From NCBI GenBank assembly GCA_948567375.1, contig OX419755.1, positions 1,741,001 through 1,805,000 of the forward strand: a stretch of 64,000 nucleotides of DNA. Direction: 5' to 3'. Source of the stretch: Lunularia cruciata. Taxonomy: Eukaryota > Streptophyta > Marchantiopsida > Lunulariales > Lunulariaceae. Position numbers and translations under genes: made by a program. Positions 23,701 through 35,625 of the stretch are shown here, piece after piece; the stretch's first letter is position 1, and each line of letters begins with the position of its first letter. The notes beneath the pieces were generated by a model, which was not told the DNA's origin, made no database searches, and saw only the letters and a program-made list of their open reading frames with translations.

Positions 23701-26173
23701 GGCAAATAACCCAATCTAGATCACACTCCTCCAAGGCTAGAACTTCAAGGCACCTCCCAAACTCAAACCATTGCTCCCTAGAGAACTCTATGAGAAATAG
23801 ATAGTTAGAAATGAAAGGATGCTAAGTATCTACTCACCCCCAATTTGTTAACTTGTGAAATAGTTTCACACCAAAGTTACTAATTATTAGAGTAACTCAA
23901 TTTCTTGGGCTATAAGTCATATAAAGTCAAAGGGCTAGCCTATGATCAAACAATAAGAAGAATAGGTTCTAACACCACATGAGGATAACCCATAACTTAA
24001 GGAGAGTAATTGTATATTCAATCTTGAGGTAGCAAAGGATGGGTTTGATAGATTATAGTAGTTGTCCATAATTAGCATTAGGAGAAGTGGGTAGTGGGGT
24101 TTTTCCTCAAGCAATTCAAGAATTTTTGAGAGGATGCATTATTGTCTTGAGCATTTGATTGAACCTCCCCACTCCAAGTGGTAAGGGTAAGTCCTCCTAG
24201 TCATAAATTCAGCATGTCAATGAGTAAGGTAAGGATATGTTCAGTTGTTTGGGAAGGTATTTAAGCCAAGGAGTAGCTCTAACCTTCTTTGATGAGTCTG
24301 TGGTTGATTAGGAGCTTAGTAGAGGCTTACCCAATACCTTGAGTTTTGAGTAAAGAGATTGTAGAGTGGTAGAGAGTTGGTAGTGGGTAAGCAAAAGTTT
24401 TTTCCTCATCAAGGTTAGGGTTGGATGGCATTTGGCTTTGTAACAACATTCTTTGGATTATTATATGATAGTTTGGTCCAAAATGCATTTTCTATCATTG
24501 GTTCTTCCTTATAAGTTGATAAGAGGAACCACAAATGATCTTCTTTGCAATATGCTACTCCACCTAACTTGCATACAATTCCATGGTTAAAATTGACCTT
24601 GATCAAATGCCTTCTCTATCAATGGTTGCATTGGAACTAGTGCTTTGTAGAGATCTTGCTATGGTTGTCTTTGGAATCAGGAAGCACACAAAGTATTAAG
24701 GAAGCACCCAATTTTAGAGCAGATTTGGTGCTTTGGTACTTCATTGCAAACCGGACTAATTCACTCTTGGTAGGAGAGGGAATTTTTTCCAAGACACATA
24801 AAATCATTGGATGAGGTGGCAAACCAATAGCAATCCCATTTTGGATAGTTGGCTATTCAAAGGTCCACCATTTCACTCAATAGCATCTCATCTTTTCCCT
24901 TCCATATGCTATTTGGTGCACAACTAGTCTCATAATGATGGGAGATTTTTTGAAGATTGGGACTCCTTAATAATAATTTGGGGTGAGGGAAAGAGCACTA
25001 AGGAGAAGGAAGTGAGAAATAGAATGTATTGAATGGGTCTTCAACATTGAGTAGGATTAGGAGAGAAAGATGAAAGGAGCGGTTGGAAGACAAAGTTTTC
25101 AACATTTCATTGTTTAGGATTTAGGAATCAATTCAAGGAAGCACTATAGGTCCATGGTAAGGACTATGTGCACCAAGTTCAACAACCAAATCCCATCCCC
25201 AACCAAAATTCACTTGGTATTATAGCTCCAAAATTGAGAGTAGGAGGGAGTAATTAGCAATTTGGTCTACATTTTGGGTCAAGGTCTCCAAGTGATGAGT
25301 GGATTGGATGATGAATACAATGTAAAACTAGAGTGAGTGCTTACTCTTTGTGTCACAATATGAGATAGCTTTGAACCAAGGAAGATAAGTGGGATTTTTG
25401 ACTAGTGTTTATTAGATGATCTAGGTTCATTAGTGGAAGTTGATAGTGTAACGGCAAGAGATTTAGAATGAAGATGGATTCCTTGATTTAGTTAGCAAGA
25501 GAAAATTGCTTGCCAACTAGCTAGGTGGGTGGTGGGTAATAGGACCTCAAGTTGGTAGTTGTTGAAAGCAAGTTTGTAGCTCTAGGCAATCAAGGGTCAC
25601 TTTCACTTCACTTTCATAAGGATGGAGATAGTTTCACCAGAGTTTCCGAACCAATTGAACATGTGGCATGTAGGGCTCTCAAGGCTATAATGGGGTATTG
25701 GTAACCTCCCAATCTGGGATATTTCTACGCCATAACCTTGCGTAGTCTGTAGTCCAAAATTGAGCGTAACCCTTTGTTGTGTATGTGGTATTGTGTGTTC
25801 ATGTTGTTGTAGCAAACCCTTTGAGGAGGGAGTTCAATATAAGTTTGATACTAGTGCTAAGCCCAAAGAGATACAAGGGTGTTACTTGCAAACCTTAACT
25901 TGACCCTAATTAAGGAGTGTGTGTATGTGCATGTGTTAAGAGGTTTTTATATGAGTGTGTTTGTCTTATGCCACATTAAGCTTATCTAGACTTGTTTGAG
26001 CACAATAGAGGTTAATCAAAATCTCTTTGTTTGGAAGAGAACCTTGCAAGAAATTCCTTACTTGGGAGAGCATATCTAAATCTGAAGCCAGATCTGGAGC
26101 TAGAAGGTAACAACTTTGGTTGATCTTGAATTGGTAAGCATGTGGTGTGGGAGACAATGTGTAAGAGATTGAG
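20731..26173. other. Decayed AT-rich DNA, unassigned
   Basis: There is no recognisable domain over 5.4 kb. A sequence ATTGGTATCAGACC at about 20940 looks like a retrotransposon primer-binding site, so a second decayed plus-strand element may start there, but I cannot find its LTR or pol. Overlapping open frames of 60 to 96 codons near 22.8-23.4 kb have no family resemblance. The composition is that of old transposon sequence. Confidence 0.4.
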
Positions 26174-26310
26174 GAGAGAAATAGGAGAATGGAATATCAA
26201 AGTGAAAGATCACATTGGGACTCCTGAATGAGGGAAATTCCAAATGGCTAGCATGAGCTTGGGCTTTGGTACTTATTAGAAACATGCAAACAAACTTGTT
26301 TCCTTTTTTA
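26174..26310 (-). repeat. Element E 3' LTR, left piece
   Basis: AGAGAAATAGGAGAATGGAA, TGAAAGATCACATTGGGACTC and CATGAGCTTGGGCTTTGGTA match the E 5' LTR at 45155-45256. The match is lost after TTTCCTTTTTTA, where element B begins. It resumes at 34346 with TCTTAGAGTGCAAGCC, which corresponds to TTCTTGGAGTGCAAGCC at 45301. The extreme left end (before 26174) has diverged. Confidence 0.8.
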
Positions 26311-26951
26311 TGCATATATACATTGCTGTCAACATCATACACTATAGAAGAACAACCCACACATAAGTCATACATAGGCTCTAAAGTGACACAATAATCA
26401 GATTGTTTACAACTCTTGAATCCACTCAACTCAGATCAGTACTTGATCTGTCATTTTATAAAATGCCAACAATTGGGCATTGATTACAGTCAAGCCATGC
26501 TCACTCTAGCTAAGAGAATCCAGGTGACGCTCACCGGCCTCTGTCCACCACAGCCAGGAACTCAAAGGCTCAACATCAAAGAACTTAGCTCTCTAGAGCT
26601 ACACTTCAAAAGTATACCCCTGGACTTGAGCTAGGTCTGAAACCCTAGTGGTTCTGCTGATGGCACACTTGATGTTGCAAACGATGCAAAGTGATGGTGG
26701 GCTCCACCATGAAGTCAGTACCCCAAACATGAAATCTGACCGTCAGAAAGTAGTCTTTGAGAAACTACTGAAATAACTCTAACTACTATTACTGCAACTC
26801 TAGTGTCCAAGCAATTTAGATGCAACACTACAAATGGCATGCCAATTGTCATGCATATATACATCGCTACAAAACATACATTGCTGTCAACATCATACAC
26901 TATAGAAGCACAACTCACACATAAGTCTTACATAGACTCTAAAGTGCCACA
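26311..26951 (-). repeat. 3' terminal repeat region of element B
   Basis: It has the same build as in element A: a short block (26311 to about 26392), a long block starting AATCAGATTGTTTAC (to about 26846), and the short block again (about 26847-26951) ending AAAGTGCCACAA before the purine tract. The long block's end, CAAATGGCATGCCA, corresponds to the right boundary of the element, CAAATGGCATGACA at 34345. Confidence 0.75.
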
Positions 26952-26954
26952 ATT

Positions 26955-26962
26955 GCCCCCCT
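26955..26962 (-). other. Polypurine tract of element B
   Basis: AGGGGGGC on the minus strand, next to the terminal block that starts TTGTGGCACTTT. Identical in position and sequence to the tract of element A. Confidence 0.7.
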
Positions 26963-27126
26963 TGCTGGCGGTTAGGTCCCTCTAACTCCAAATAACCATC
27001 TACTCCAAGAATATGGTATACCCTATGATGCGCAAAGATCAAGAGGCCGGGTGCTATGAAGCCCCATTTTTAGTTGCATGTCTATAATCTATACCATATA
27101 AAGAATGAACTAACTATAGGTCAAGT

Positions 27127-28390
27127 ACATCTAGGACAAAACCACTATCCCTGACAAACCACCATGAGTGGAGGAGTCATATATGTCATATGCCATTCTC
27201 TCAAACAACTATCACACACTAACATGGTAGTAGCTCCACCAAAAGAGCCACATAACATACACCTCAAGCCTGCACGTACAAGTGCCAAGCTTGGGTCTAT
27301 AGTACCATCAATGTTTGGGAGGTGGCATAGCGCACAATTGTGCACATGATCCTTCCAAACAACACCATCATGTCCTTCCAACACAAGGACTCCAGATGGC
27401 AAAACCTCACACACTCTCAAGATAGTGCAGCTTGTCAAAACATCAAGTGTAGTCGGAGATGTTTGCTTTAGATATACATAGTCACCTGGATGAAATTGAC
27501 AAATCAAGGGTCTATAACCTCCTCCTCGAATGGTAGTATAGCGTAAAGTATCTCTATGTTGAGCAATTGCCAAGTTCTCAAAGGCTATCAGCATCACTCT
27601 CCAAAAGATCTCTGCCCATTGAGAACATGCGCTCTCCCATACATCTGGATCATCCAAGTCCAAGACTACAGTGACATCTTGACAAATGGCTACAAGTAAA
27701 TCTGAATCTTGTCCATAGAGTAGAAAGTACGGAGAGAAGGATGCTAAGTAGGCTTGCCGGCTGAACCAATAGCCCATGGCCAACCAAGGTAACTGGAGAT
27801 CCCAATCTCCCAAGTGGCCTCTCTGCAAACTATACTTTTGCAATCCTCTCTTCACCGTCTGAACCACTCTCTTTGCTAAGCCATCTACCTTAGGGTGATC
27901 TTCGGATGTAGTATGATGACCAATCAAAGCCTTGTCACACAAGACCTGAAACTCCTCCAAGAACTCTATACCCTGATCAGTCAAAACCTTTACTGGTGTA
28001 CCAAAATGACTAAGAACTCGATCCAAGAATGAGTAAGCTGTCCCTTCTCTAGAATTGTCAAGAAGTGCCATCAACTCAATCCACTTAGAGAAGTGCTCCA
28101 CCATCACCAAAACATACCAATGATGTCTCACAGTCAGCAGTAAAGGTCCAACAAAGTCCAAACTCCAATGGTAACCCAATCCCATGATAGGTAATGGGTG
28201 TAACTGTGGCGTGGGAGCATTGAATGATGCTCTAACTTGGTCACAAACCACACATCTAGCAACAAACTATTGTACCTTGGTCTGCATACTGTGCCACCAA
28301 TAATGACTCTAGAGTAAGCTATATGTATGTTTGACTCCAAAATATCTTAGCTCCTCATGAGTATGACGGACCAACTGTGGTCTCTAAGAT
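27127..28390 (-). pseudogene. Element B integrase with C-terminal PHD finger
   Basis: A frame of 368 codons (27145-28251) covers the core, C-terminal region and most of the PHD finger, the best-preserved stretch of the family. The first Asp is in SLDFVG (residue 32) and the second in VLTDQG (residue 92). The catalytic Glu has become Lys (DGLAKRVV, residue 127; G-to-A), so the integrase is dead. The zinc module lies upstream at about 28240-28385 (RHTHEELRYFG, CVVC) with two TAG stops where A has Q. The PHD finger is at 27127-27261: CMLC, VCDSC, WH, then Tyr where A has Cys (TYM), and CPRC after a TAG. That TAG is shared with A. Confidence 0.88.
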
Positions 28391-28560
28391 GGAAGTGGTA
28401 CTACTCGCACTCTACCATCCTCCCATACTAGTGCAAAGATAGTCCATCACTAAGACAACATCATGAATGTCTCGTTAAACTGTACCAATATCTTCACTCT
28501 CTAGATCTGTGACCTCAATAACTCCTCCTATATGCGTTGAGAGAGATACCACCAAAGCCT

Positions 28561-29010
28561 CTAAAATATACACAGAAAGGCCAATTCATGCCAACCTAGC
28601 ACCATCTCCTCATCTATCTTACCATGCCAACGTGCTCTGGTCTGATCTTGCTGGCTGGGACATGGGTTTCTTCTCAACCCATTTGCATCATGGTTCACCA
28701 TTCCAGGTCTATGAACAACAATATCATACTCATGTAAAATCAGAGCCCATTGTGCAAACTTCCTTGAAAGCTTGTCGGACTCCATCAACCACTTCAATGG
28801 CTGATCAGTGATGAGAGTGAAGGGATTAACAAATAGGTAACATCGGAAATGTGCTACTGCCCAAACTGCTACCAACCACTCTCCCTCATATGAACTATAC
28901 TTCACCTCCGCTGAATTGTTGGAGTAACTAGCATAGGCCACCACAAACTCCTTCTCATCATCATGTTGGGTGAGCACCGCTCCAAGCCCCAACATACTCC
29001 AATCAGTATG
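28561..29010 (-). pseudogene. Element B RNase H
   Basis: The frame of 144 codons (28561-28995) plus a few residues upstream holds the four acidic positions expected of gypsy RNase H: HTDWS (about 29002), YEGEWLVAVWAV, LITDQPLKWLM and NHDANGLRRNP. The sequence continues into the connector (CPSQQDQTRARWHGK). Locally all active-site acids seem present, but the surrounding pol frame is broken. Confidence 0.85.
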
Positions 29011-29208
29011 AACCTGAAATGGTCATCCTTTGATTGGTCTCCTCAAAATAGGAGCAGATGTCAACCTCTCCTTGAGCTCTACACAAGCTCTCTCCTACTC
29101 ATCTCCCCAACACCACTCTTTTGTAAGCTTGGTCAGCTTCGTCAAAGCCTTGGCAATGGCACTAAATCTCTAACATAGCAGCGATAGAAATTTGCCAACC
29201 CAAGTTGC

Positions 29209-29830
29209 TCACACTCTACTCACATCCGTAGGCCAAGGAATACGTGCAATAGCCTCCACCTTGGTCTGTTGAACACCAAGTCCTCCGGGGTAGATAGTGT
29301 GGACCAAATACTCAATCTGCTTGTGAAAGAACCTACACTTCCCAGGATGTAATTTGAGTCCATGAGATCTCAACCTCTTAAACATCTCCAACAACTGTCT
29401 CTCATGCTCCTCCATAGTAGTGCTATAGACTAAAATGTCATCAATATAGCACCAAGCAAAATCCAATCCAGCTAGGATCCATGACCCTCTGGAACTCAGC
29501 AGGAGCGGTCTTTAACCCAAATGGTAAGAACCTCCACTAATATAACACATCCTTACCGTGAGGATCAATAGCCCAAAATGCTATCTTGGACTTATCCACC
29601 TCCTTGATCAGCAATTGATGATATCTTGCTCAAAGATCCAAAGTATTGAAGACCTTTGCATGCCCAATTGCATCAAAAATCTCCTCCTGTGTTGGCATGG
29701 CATACCAATCAGCCCTAGTCTATCGGTTGATAGGACGGTAACCTCCACACATCCGCCTATCTGTGTAGTTGCCATGCATATCCTTCTCGGCTAGCATCAC
29801 TGTCACTAATGCATACTCTCCATGTGAAAT
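29209..29830 (-). pseudogene. Element B reverse transcriptase
   Basis: The frame at 29209-29466 contains CYIDDILVYS with both catalytic Asp residues (29437-29448), KLHPGKCRFFHKQ, and GLGVQQTKVEAI leading to IPWPTDVSRV, the end of RT. The upstream blocks (motif A, and the entry segment with a MPAEKDMHGNYT-like reading) are spread over about 29500-29830 in broken frames. The order and residues match element A. Confidence 0.82.
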
Positions 29831-30429
29831 CTCCACCAAACCAGCCTCAAAAAGGTTATCAATGTCCTCTCTATCTCACTATATTGATAAGGATGTCAAA
29901 AAACTGGTGTATTGCTAGTCAACTCAATCCATATACCAAGTCCCTTCAGAGCATCCAAATCCTTCATACTAAAGGCAAAACAACTTGTGTGGCTCCTCAA
30001 GAACCTCCAAACCCTCCATCTTTCCTCTCCAGTAAGCTTGGGTCCAAGATCTGGCTCCCAAGTATCCTCTATAACTATAGTAGGAGTGGAAGATGTTCTG
30101 ACTGGCTGCTACATTGGGCCCTTGGGAGCAATAATGTCATGCCCCCAACCACTAGAGGTCCCAACCTCTATGTGAAAAACTCCGTCCACTCTAGCTGCAA
30201 GCTCCATCCTCTAGATGCATCCCAAGTGGACCAAGGGTGTAATCCAAGTAGCCATGCTCACCTGGATGGACTCCAAGTAGACCACTCTTCCTAGTAGCTA
30301 CTTGCTGTGTCCCAAGAATACCATGCCCACTTGGTCCATCGCCCCCAACATGTGCCTGAATTGTCTCGATAGGCATAGGGCTCACAAATATCCGAGTGGT
30401 GATGCCTATCAAGCGCATCCTACACTACT

Positions 30430-31380
30430 CTACCAAGCCAAGGCTCACAATCCATGTCAAACAATTCAAGTCCATAGCCTAACCTTACACCTGACACATG
30501 GATGCCTCTGACACTGTTGGAACAGTGGTTATACTAGTGTGAAAACCCATTGCCCGCTCTCTCTCATCAGCATTGGGCTCCACCAACTACTTTAACTATG
30601 AGTCCCAAACAAGTTGAGATCCTCCCTCTCAAAAAGCATGAGAGCATAGGAAACTCATGAGTGTGTGAAATGCGGCTCTAGCCTGTCCAACTAGGTTCAC
30701 CACTGCCATAGGTGACCTATCGGCCACTACCACTATTTGAGACTGATACCCAACATCCAAGATATTGTCAACAAGGATGTGGTCAAGTCGTTGAATCCCA
30801 TCATAAGCACAATATAGAACCTCTTTGGGTAAGAGGTTCGTCCACCAAAGACAAAGATAATGAGCCCATGATCCCACTCTGGCTGCATCTAACAATACAA
30901 TAGGTCCCATCCAAGAATGGACCTGATGTATACTCGCCACCACTTTGGTGCAAGAATCACCCATCAAAGGAACGTTCTCCAAAAGGTAAACTGGAGAAAT
31001 GGACTGATGAACCTAGAGATGTTGTAATATCCATTACATCTCCCAAAACACACTAGAACAAGGATCCTAAAGACCCAAACCTCTACCAACACGTGTTTGT
31101 TCCTAACATAGCCATCCAAAAATCACCAAGTGAATAGGTCCATATCTCTCTTGATCATGCACCCCAAGTAAGGAAATGTTTGCTGGTAGGGCCTTTTGGT
31201 AACCTCTGAACGCTGACATTAATAATAACTCCGGATACTGATAAGCCAAGTGTGCCACATGATATAGAGAGACTTGCCTAGCAGTCTCATCCTCTCTACA
31301 TACAAGTACCTCTATACTTGTATACCCGCCTGTAATACTGTAGCTAGTCCGGTGCTAATCCCACCGAACAACTCCAATAG
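30430..31380 (-). pseudogene. Element B C5-cytosine DNA methyltransferase-like domain
   Basis: Same position and motif order as in element A. Motif I LELFGGIST at 31351-31377 is intact. At motif IV (31103-31111) the catalytic Cys codon TGT is kept, but the preceding Pro has become Leu (CCA to CTA) and the next codon is TAG. Motif VI is intact: ENV at 30971-30979, in LLENVPLMGDS. DAARVGSWAHYLCLWWTNL resembles the DNMT3 segment near motif VIII. The C-terminal part reads NADERERAMGF and AMDLNCLTWIV (30430-30590). Between them, A and B retain every key motif, so I regard the assignment as firm. Capture lineage (DNMT3/DRM-like or other) is uncertain. Confidence 0.85.
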
Positions 31381-31699
31381 ACATATCCCCTCTATCAGAT
31401 ACCGCCAAGCAATGAGTGTGGTATCTAGAGGTATCAAAGTAATTGACTCTAGGAAGTCATCCTCACACTCATCTCCTAATGGTACAAAGGCTCCACTTTA
31501 AGCCTACTGCACCAACTAATCTACATGCTGCTACAATGCCTCTCTTGAACTCCACAATGGAACATCCAAGGTAAATAGAACAATCTCACTTGTACTCCAA
31601 ATCCAAGGGATCTCCTCTGGTACTAGAGTATCCTCTGCATGGGTGTTCTCCTTCAACAAGTCACCAGGCCAAGGAACTGCACCACTAAAAGCTAAAATT

Positions 31700-32160
31700 G
31701 ATGTTGCTATGGTCCCGGATTGTAGTGAGCCAAGATTGCCACTACTAAAGCATACAGGTAGGCAACATACCTATCCCTCACCAAACTACCAACTTGGTCT
31801 ATAAGAGGTTGTCTCTTCCCAATAGTCAATGCTGAAACCCATGGAGTATAATAGTGCTCTCCCAACTAGCACAACATATGACTCAACTATTGTTGCAATA
31901 GCCTTAGCTCTCACCACCGAGCTATCAGTCAAATGACCAGGTTAAACTTGGACAACAAGCTCCCAACGTATGATGTACTATGTTGAACCACCACCTAGAG
32001 ATGTCTGGATCTGAAATGGACACCTCTTCATATTGGTTTTCCGTAACTCTAGACCGACAACTACAGCCTTCCCCAACATAAAGGGATGTGCACTGGAGTC
32101 TAACAAGACTCTCTTTGGTGTATAGACCTTCCTAGGAGGTCCCACCAAACAGAAAATCCC
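31700..32160 (-). pseudogene. Element B aspartic protease
   Basis: The frame 31978-32229 contains the active-site strand VLLDSSAHPFML at about 32080-32109. The Gly of the D-S-G triplet (32092-32100) has become Ser by a G-to-A change; element A keeps Gly. FCLVGPPRKVYTPKR precedes it as in A. The C-terminal part lies in a broken frame down to about 31700. Confidence 0.78.
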
Positions 32161-34279
32161 CCTCTGGTTATCCAATAAGAAAACACCAGGTGTGAACCGT
32201 ACTCTCTCAAAGGCCGGTCTAGTTGGCAACTCCTCCGGCTAGCCGTTGTTGCATGCCATAAACCCCTGGTTGTTGAATGGATCCCATGCTCTTTAACCAA
32301 GTCAGCTCCACCATCAACCACCTTTGCTCTAGTAGTAGGAACCACATCATCCCTACTCCCATACAGCATGGCAGCCCACTGGAACATTGGGGTTGGTCAA
32401 CTCCCAATGTAAACATGTCATTGGCCAAAAATAAAGGATGCCGCATAATCAGCTGAGATGCCCCTAACATCATGCTAGACTCAATCTGTGTAGTAGTAGG
32501 TGGCTGACTAGCAGGTAGTCCATCATGCACTCCATCACCACCTACCACACCTACACTAGGACATCTAGGAGCCATGGATGTTGTCTGCAATGCCTCAGAT
32601 AGTGTGAAAGACTGGGGAAGTCTGACCTGTCTCCCAATCTCTCCTCTATGTGGGTCCAACTCCATTGATGCTCCTCTAGGCTCTAGAGCATGTATTGCAC
32701 TCCAGGTCACTATTGCAGATGCATCCACCTGTGTTGCTCTACACATGAAGTCCAAAGCATCTCTATCACCAACATAAGAGGTGGAAGCCTCAACACCCAA
32801 ATCTGATCTCCTTTGAGAAATAGCCATACTAGCCAATCTCTGCTCCAACTGCTCAATCTAAGTAGCCTTAGTTGTATTAGAAGTAAGGGCAGGTAATGCA
32901 TCCCTACTAGGTGTAGATCTTCTACCACCACCTCTACCACCTCATCCTCCATGAACTAGAGCTCCTCTACTACCTGCCATAGCAGCCCTACCACTCCGTA
33001 ACTCTGGGTGTAGGTCAAAATATCGGTCACTAGTATGACCAAATCTATGGCATTGCTCACATTGCCTTTGTGCTGGCTGTGATGCATTTGAGGTATTAGT
33101 TTCATTGCCTTGAGTACACTCTCTCCGATGGTGAGATCCACCACAAGTCCAACAAGCAACACCACCACTCACTGGCTGCTGTTGACCCAAAATTGAAGGT
33201 AAGGGTCTAACTCCACTAGGCCCTCCACTTGCTCCATAGGACCTAGGCTGTCCACCCTGTCCTCAAAAACCAATTGGGTGTGGTGCACTCTACTACACTC
33301 TAGAAGGAGTCACAGTCGTGGATGAGGTCTCCCTACCAAATCCAGATGTCACCCCTCTCTCCTCCACCATGTTGAGCTCAATATGCTCAGCCAAACCAAA
33401 GACCACTGCCAAAGTAGGCGAAGTAGCCTATAATAGCATAGCATCATGAACTCTACGTTGCAACTCCCTGTCTAGTTTCCCATACCAAAACTGGACTGCC
33501 TAGGCCTCAGTAACTCCCTGAGTGAAACTAATTAGCTGCCTCATGCGAGTGTATGCCTTGCATAGGCTCTCTCTAGCCTTCCATTGGAACTCTTGCAAGC
33601 TCCTCAGCTTGTCAATCCGCACTTCTTGGTAGTTCTACCTCAAAACACTAGAAGAACTCCACCATGGACTTAAACCCCGATACCACACCACCTCCTACAG
33701 CGGTACCTTCACTCGTAGTAGCACTATCTCCAACTAGTGCACCTCCATTAGCTCCACTAACACTACTCGAGCTAGCACTCGTAGGTATAGCCAATCTACT
33801 CCCAGCCACTAAACCTAAAGTGACAGGGACGTAGTTTGGAGATCAATTTTGTCTCCATAACTCAATCTCTTCCAAATGAGCTCTCCTGAACTCATGGTAG
33901 TCATCCATTGGCGGACCCTCTGGATGCTGAAACAACTCCTTCCATGCCATGAAAGGAGTAAACAAAGTTGGGTTCCGCATCTGTTACAGATCACACCAAC
34001 TATCAAACTCCTAGATGAAGTCATCCAACTCAATGGTACCCACTGTACCAGAGTAGCACCTAGGGCCTTTGGAGGCCCCATAAATCTTGTCCATGTCCCA
34101 CAACAATGGTGCAGACACACCAAGTGCACCCTCAATTCAATCAACTCCTATGTCAAACCCCAACTCAAAGTCAATCTCCTTCCTCACTGGGACTTGAGAT
34201 GCAGGCTGATATTGAGTACCACTCCAAGTAACCCAATGCGTATTGCAGGGCTATCTCCTTTGGAATCCCCAAAGAACTC
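32160..34279 (-). pseudogene. Element B gag with two zinc knuckles
   Basis: The knuckles are in the frame at 32942-33190: CWTCGGSHHRREC (33116-33154) is complete, and CEQCHRFGHTSDRY (33020-33061) has lost its last Cys to Tyr (G-to-A). The pattern is the reverse of element A, where the first is damaged and the second intact. The linker to the protease is open over 209 codons (32219-32848), longer than in A. The capsid-like part lies at about 33850-34060. The region ends at 34279, where the sequence jumps into the LTR remnant. Confidence 0.8.
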
Positions 34280-34345
34280 CTAACTTCTATCACTACAACT
34301 CCAATGTCCAAGCAATCTAGATGCGACACTACAAATGGCATGACA
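34280..34345 (-). repeat. Truncated 5' LTR of element B
   Basis: TAACTTCTATCAC through AAATGGCATGACA matches the end of the long terminal block (5672-5735 in A, about 26780-26845 in B). It joins gag directly at 34279/34280, so the leader and the rest of this LTR were deleted. Confidence 0.8.
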
Positions 34346-34617
34346 TCTTAGAGTGCAAGCCAAGCTAATCAAGAAGCTTCTTGAGAAGCTTCCTTCTAGA
34401 AGCCACCTACTTGGCATGCAAGCTAAGCTAGCCACGAAGCTTCCCAAGAAGCTTTCTTCTAGAGGTCACCTCTTGGCATGCATATTACCCAATACTTAGA
34501 AGGTACCAAGTAGCTTCCTAAATACTTCTGGAATATTTTGATAATTCTTGGCTAATTTGGCCTACTTGCTACTTTGTTAGTCTCAACTAACTTGTTGATA
34601 AACTCCATATTGTTACA
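34346..34617 (-). repeat. Element E 3' LTR, right piece
   Basis: This continues the LTR interrupted by element B: TCTTAGAGTGCAAGCC through ACTCCATATTGTTACA, matching 45305-45636. On the minus strand the LTR starts TGTAACAATATGGAGTT. It contains several AAGCTT-centred palindromes (GAAGCTTC, GGAAGCTTC). Confidence 0.85.
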
Positions 34618-34627
34618 TATTCCCCCA
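34618..34627 (-). other. Polypurine tract of element E
   Basis: AATGGGGGAATA on the minus strand directly precedes the LTR start TGTAACAATATGG. Both position and composition fit the plus-strand primer site. Confidence 0.75.
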
Positions 34628-34639
34628 TTGCTAGTTGGT

Positions 34640-35620
34640 GATATCTTTATCAACATGGAAGCTTCAAACTCTTGGATGGTTGTTTATCCATTTTTGAGAT
34701 GAGAAAGAGGCTCCCAAGTGGCATCATGAAAGGGATACTCTTTCCAAAAGACTTTGTACTCTGTATGTTGTTGGCAACCATGTTGAATGTAGCAATGTGC
34801 AAACATACAATCAACTTCATACTCCTCATGATCATTGATGGGGATAGGAGGAGGAGGAGGTTGGACACAAGATGAAAAGGAAGATGGATTAGAAACAATG
34901 GGTTAAACTTGGAAACATGAAAGAAAAGATGGATATGCAAATGACAAAGCAAGGCAAGTTGATAAGCATTAGGAGAAATGATTTGGGTGATATCAAAGGA
35001 ACCTATTGAATTAGGAGTAAGTTTAAAAACTTGGGTATGAAGAGGAAAGGGTAGGTTAGAAGGAGGAAGCATGACCTTGTTATTGAGTTGAAAGGTAAGA
35101 TCCCAACAATGTTGGTCCACATATTGGTCCACATATTTTGAGCAACAAGGAGATTAGATTTGGCTTGTTGTATGGATTGGGATATTGTGGTCAAGAAGGT
35201 GGAAGTATGAGGGACATGAGATGGAGGAGGAGCAAGAAGGGAATCTAGAACAAGTGGGTCTTGGCCAAAATTAAGGAAGAAGGGAGAGAATCAGGTCCTT
35301 TCCTGTTTGGATTGATTGTAGGCAAACTCAACAACTGCAAGACATTCATCCCAATTGGTACGTTGAATATTGACAAAGGTACAATGCATATCGTTCAAGG
35401 TGCAATTTGCACACTTGGTTTGTCCATCAGTTTGAGGATGATAGGCTATGGACAAAGCAACCTTGGTGCCAAGTATCTAGAAGAGTGCTTGTCAAAATTT
35501 TCCATGGAATTGAGGATCACAATTGGAGTTGAGTGCACAAGGCATCCTATGATACTTGAAGACATTCTCAAAGTATATCTTGGCCAATGTTGAAGCATCC
35601 ATTGTATCAAAGGTTGGTGC
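34640..35620 (-). pseudogene. Element E integrase C-terminal half and chromodomain
   Basis: Reading from 35620 downward, the core shows DGQTKCANCT at about 35405-35435, where Lys replaces the catalytic Glu, then FSPFFLNFGQDPLVLDSLL and APPPSHVPH. The GPY/F region follows (about 34950-35100). The chromodomain reads WKEYPFHDATWEPLSHLKNG at about 34688-34745, with an aromatic/acidic N-terminal strand further upstream in another frame. Frame shifts and stops are present. The first half of the same integrase lies at 41506-41960, beyond element C. Confidence 0.82.
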
Positions 35621-35625
35621 CAAAT

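Larger units (their letters stand above)
26311..34345 (-). mobile_element. Element B: second DNA-methyltransferase/PHD Ty3/gypsy copy
   Basis: Sister of element A, with the same domain order on the minus strand and clear base-level identity throughout the coding part. It begins at TGCATATATAC and ends at GGCATGACA. The flanks TTTTA (26306-26310) and TCTTA (34346-34350) agree at four of five bases and look like a target duplication. Compared with A it lacks the leader and most of the 5' LTR (only about 66 bp remain, 34280-34345), has about 95 bp missing near 28424, and carries extra sequence near 30250-30340. Inactive: stops in all genes. Confidence 0.85.

Noticed and set aside
29809-30294. 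Plus-strand frame of 161 codons
   Set aside because: It lies antisense to element B between methyltransferase and RT; the minus strand carries the recognisable protein motifs.
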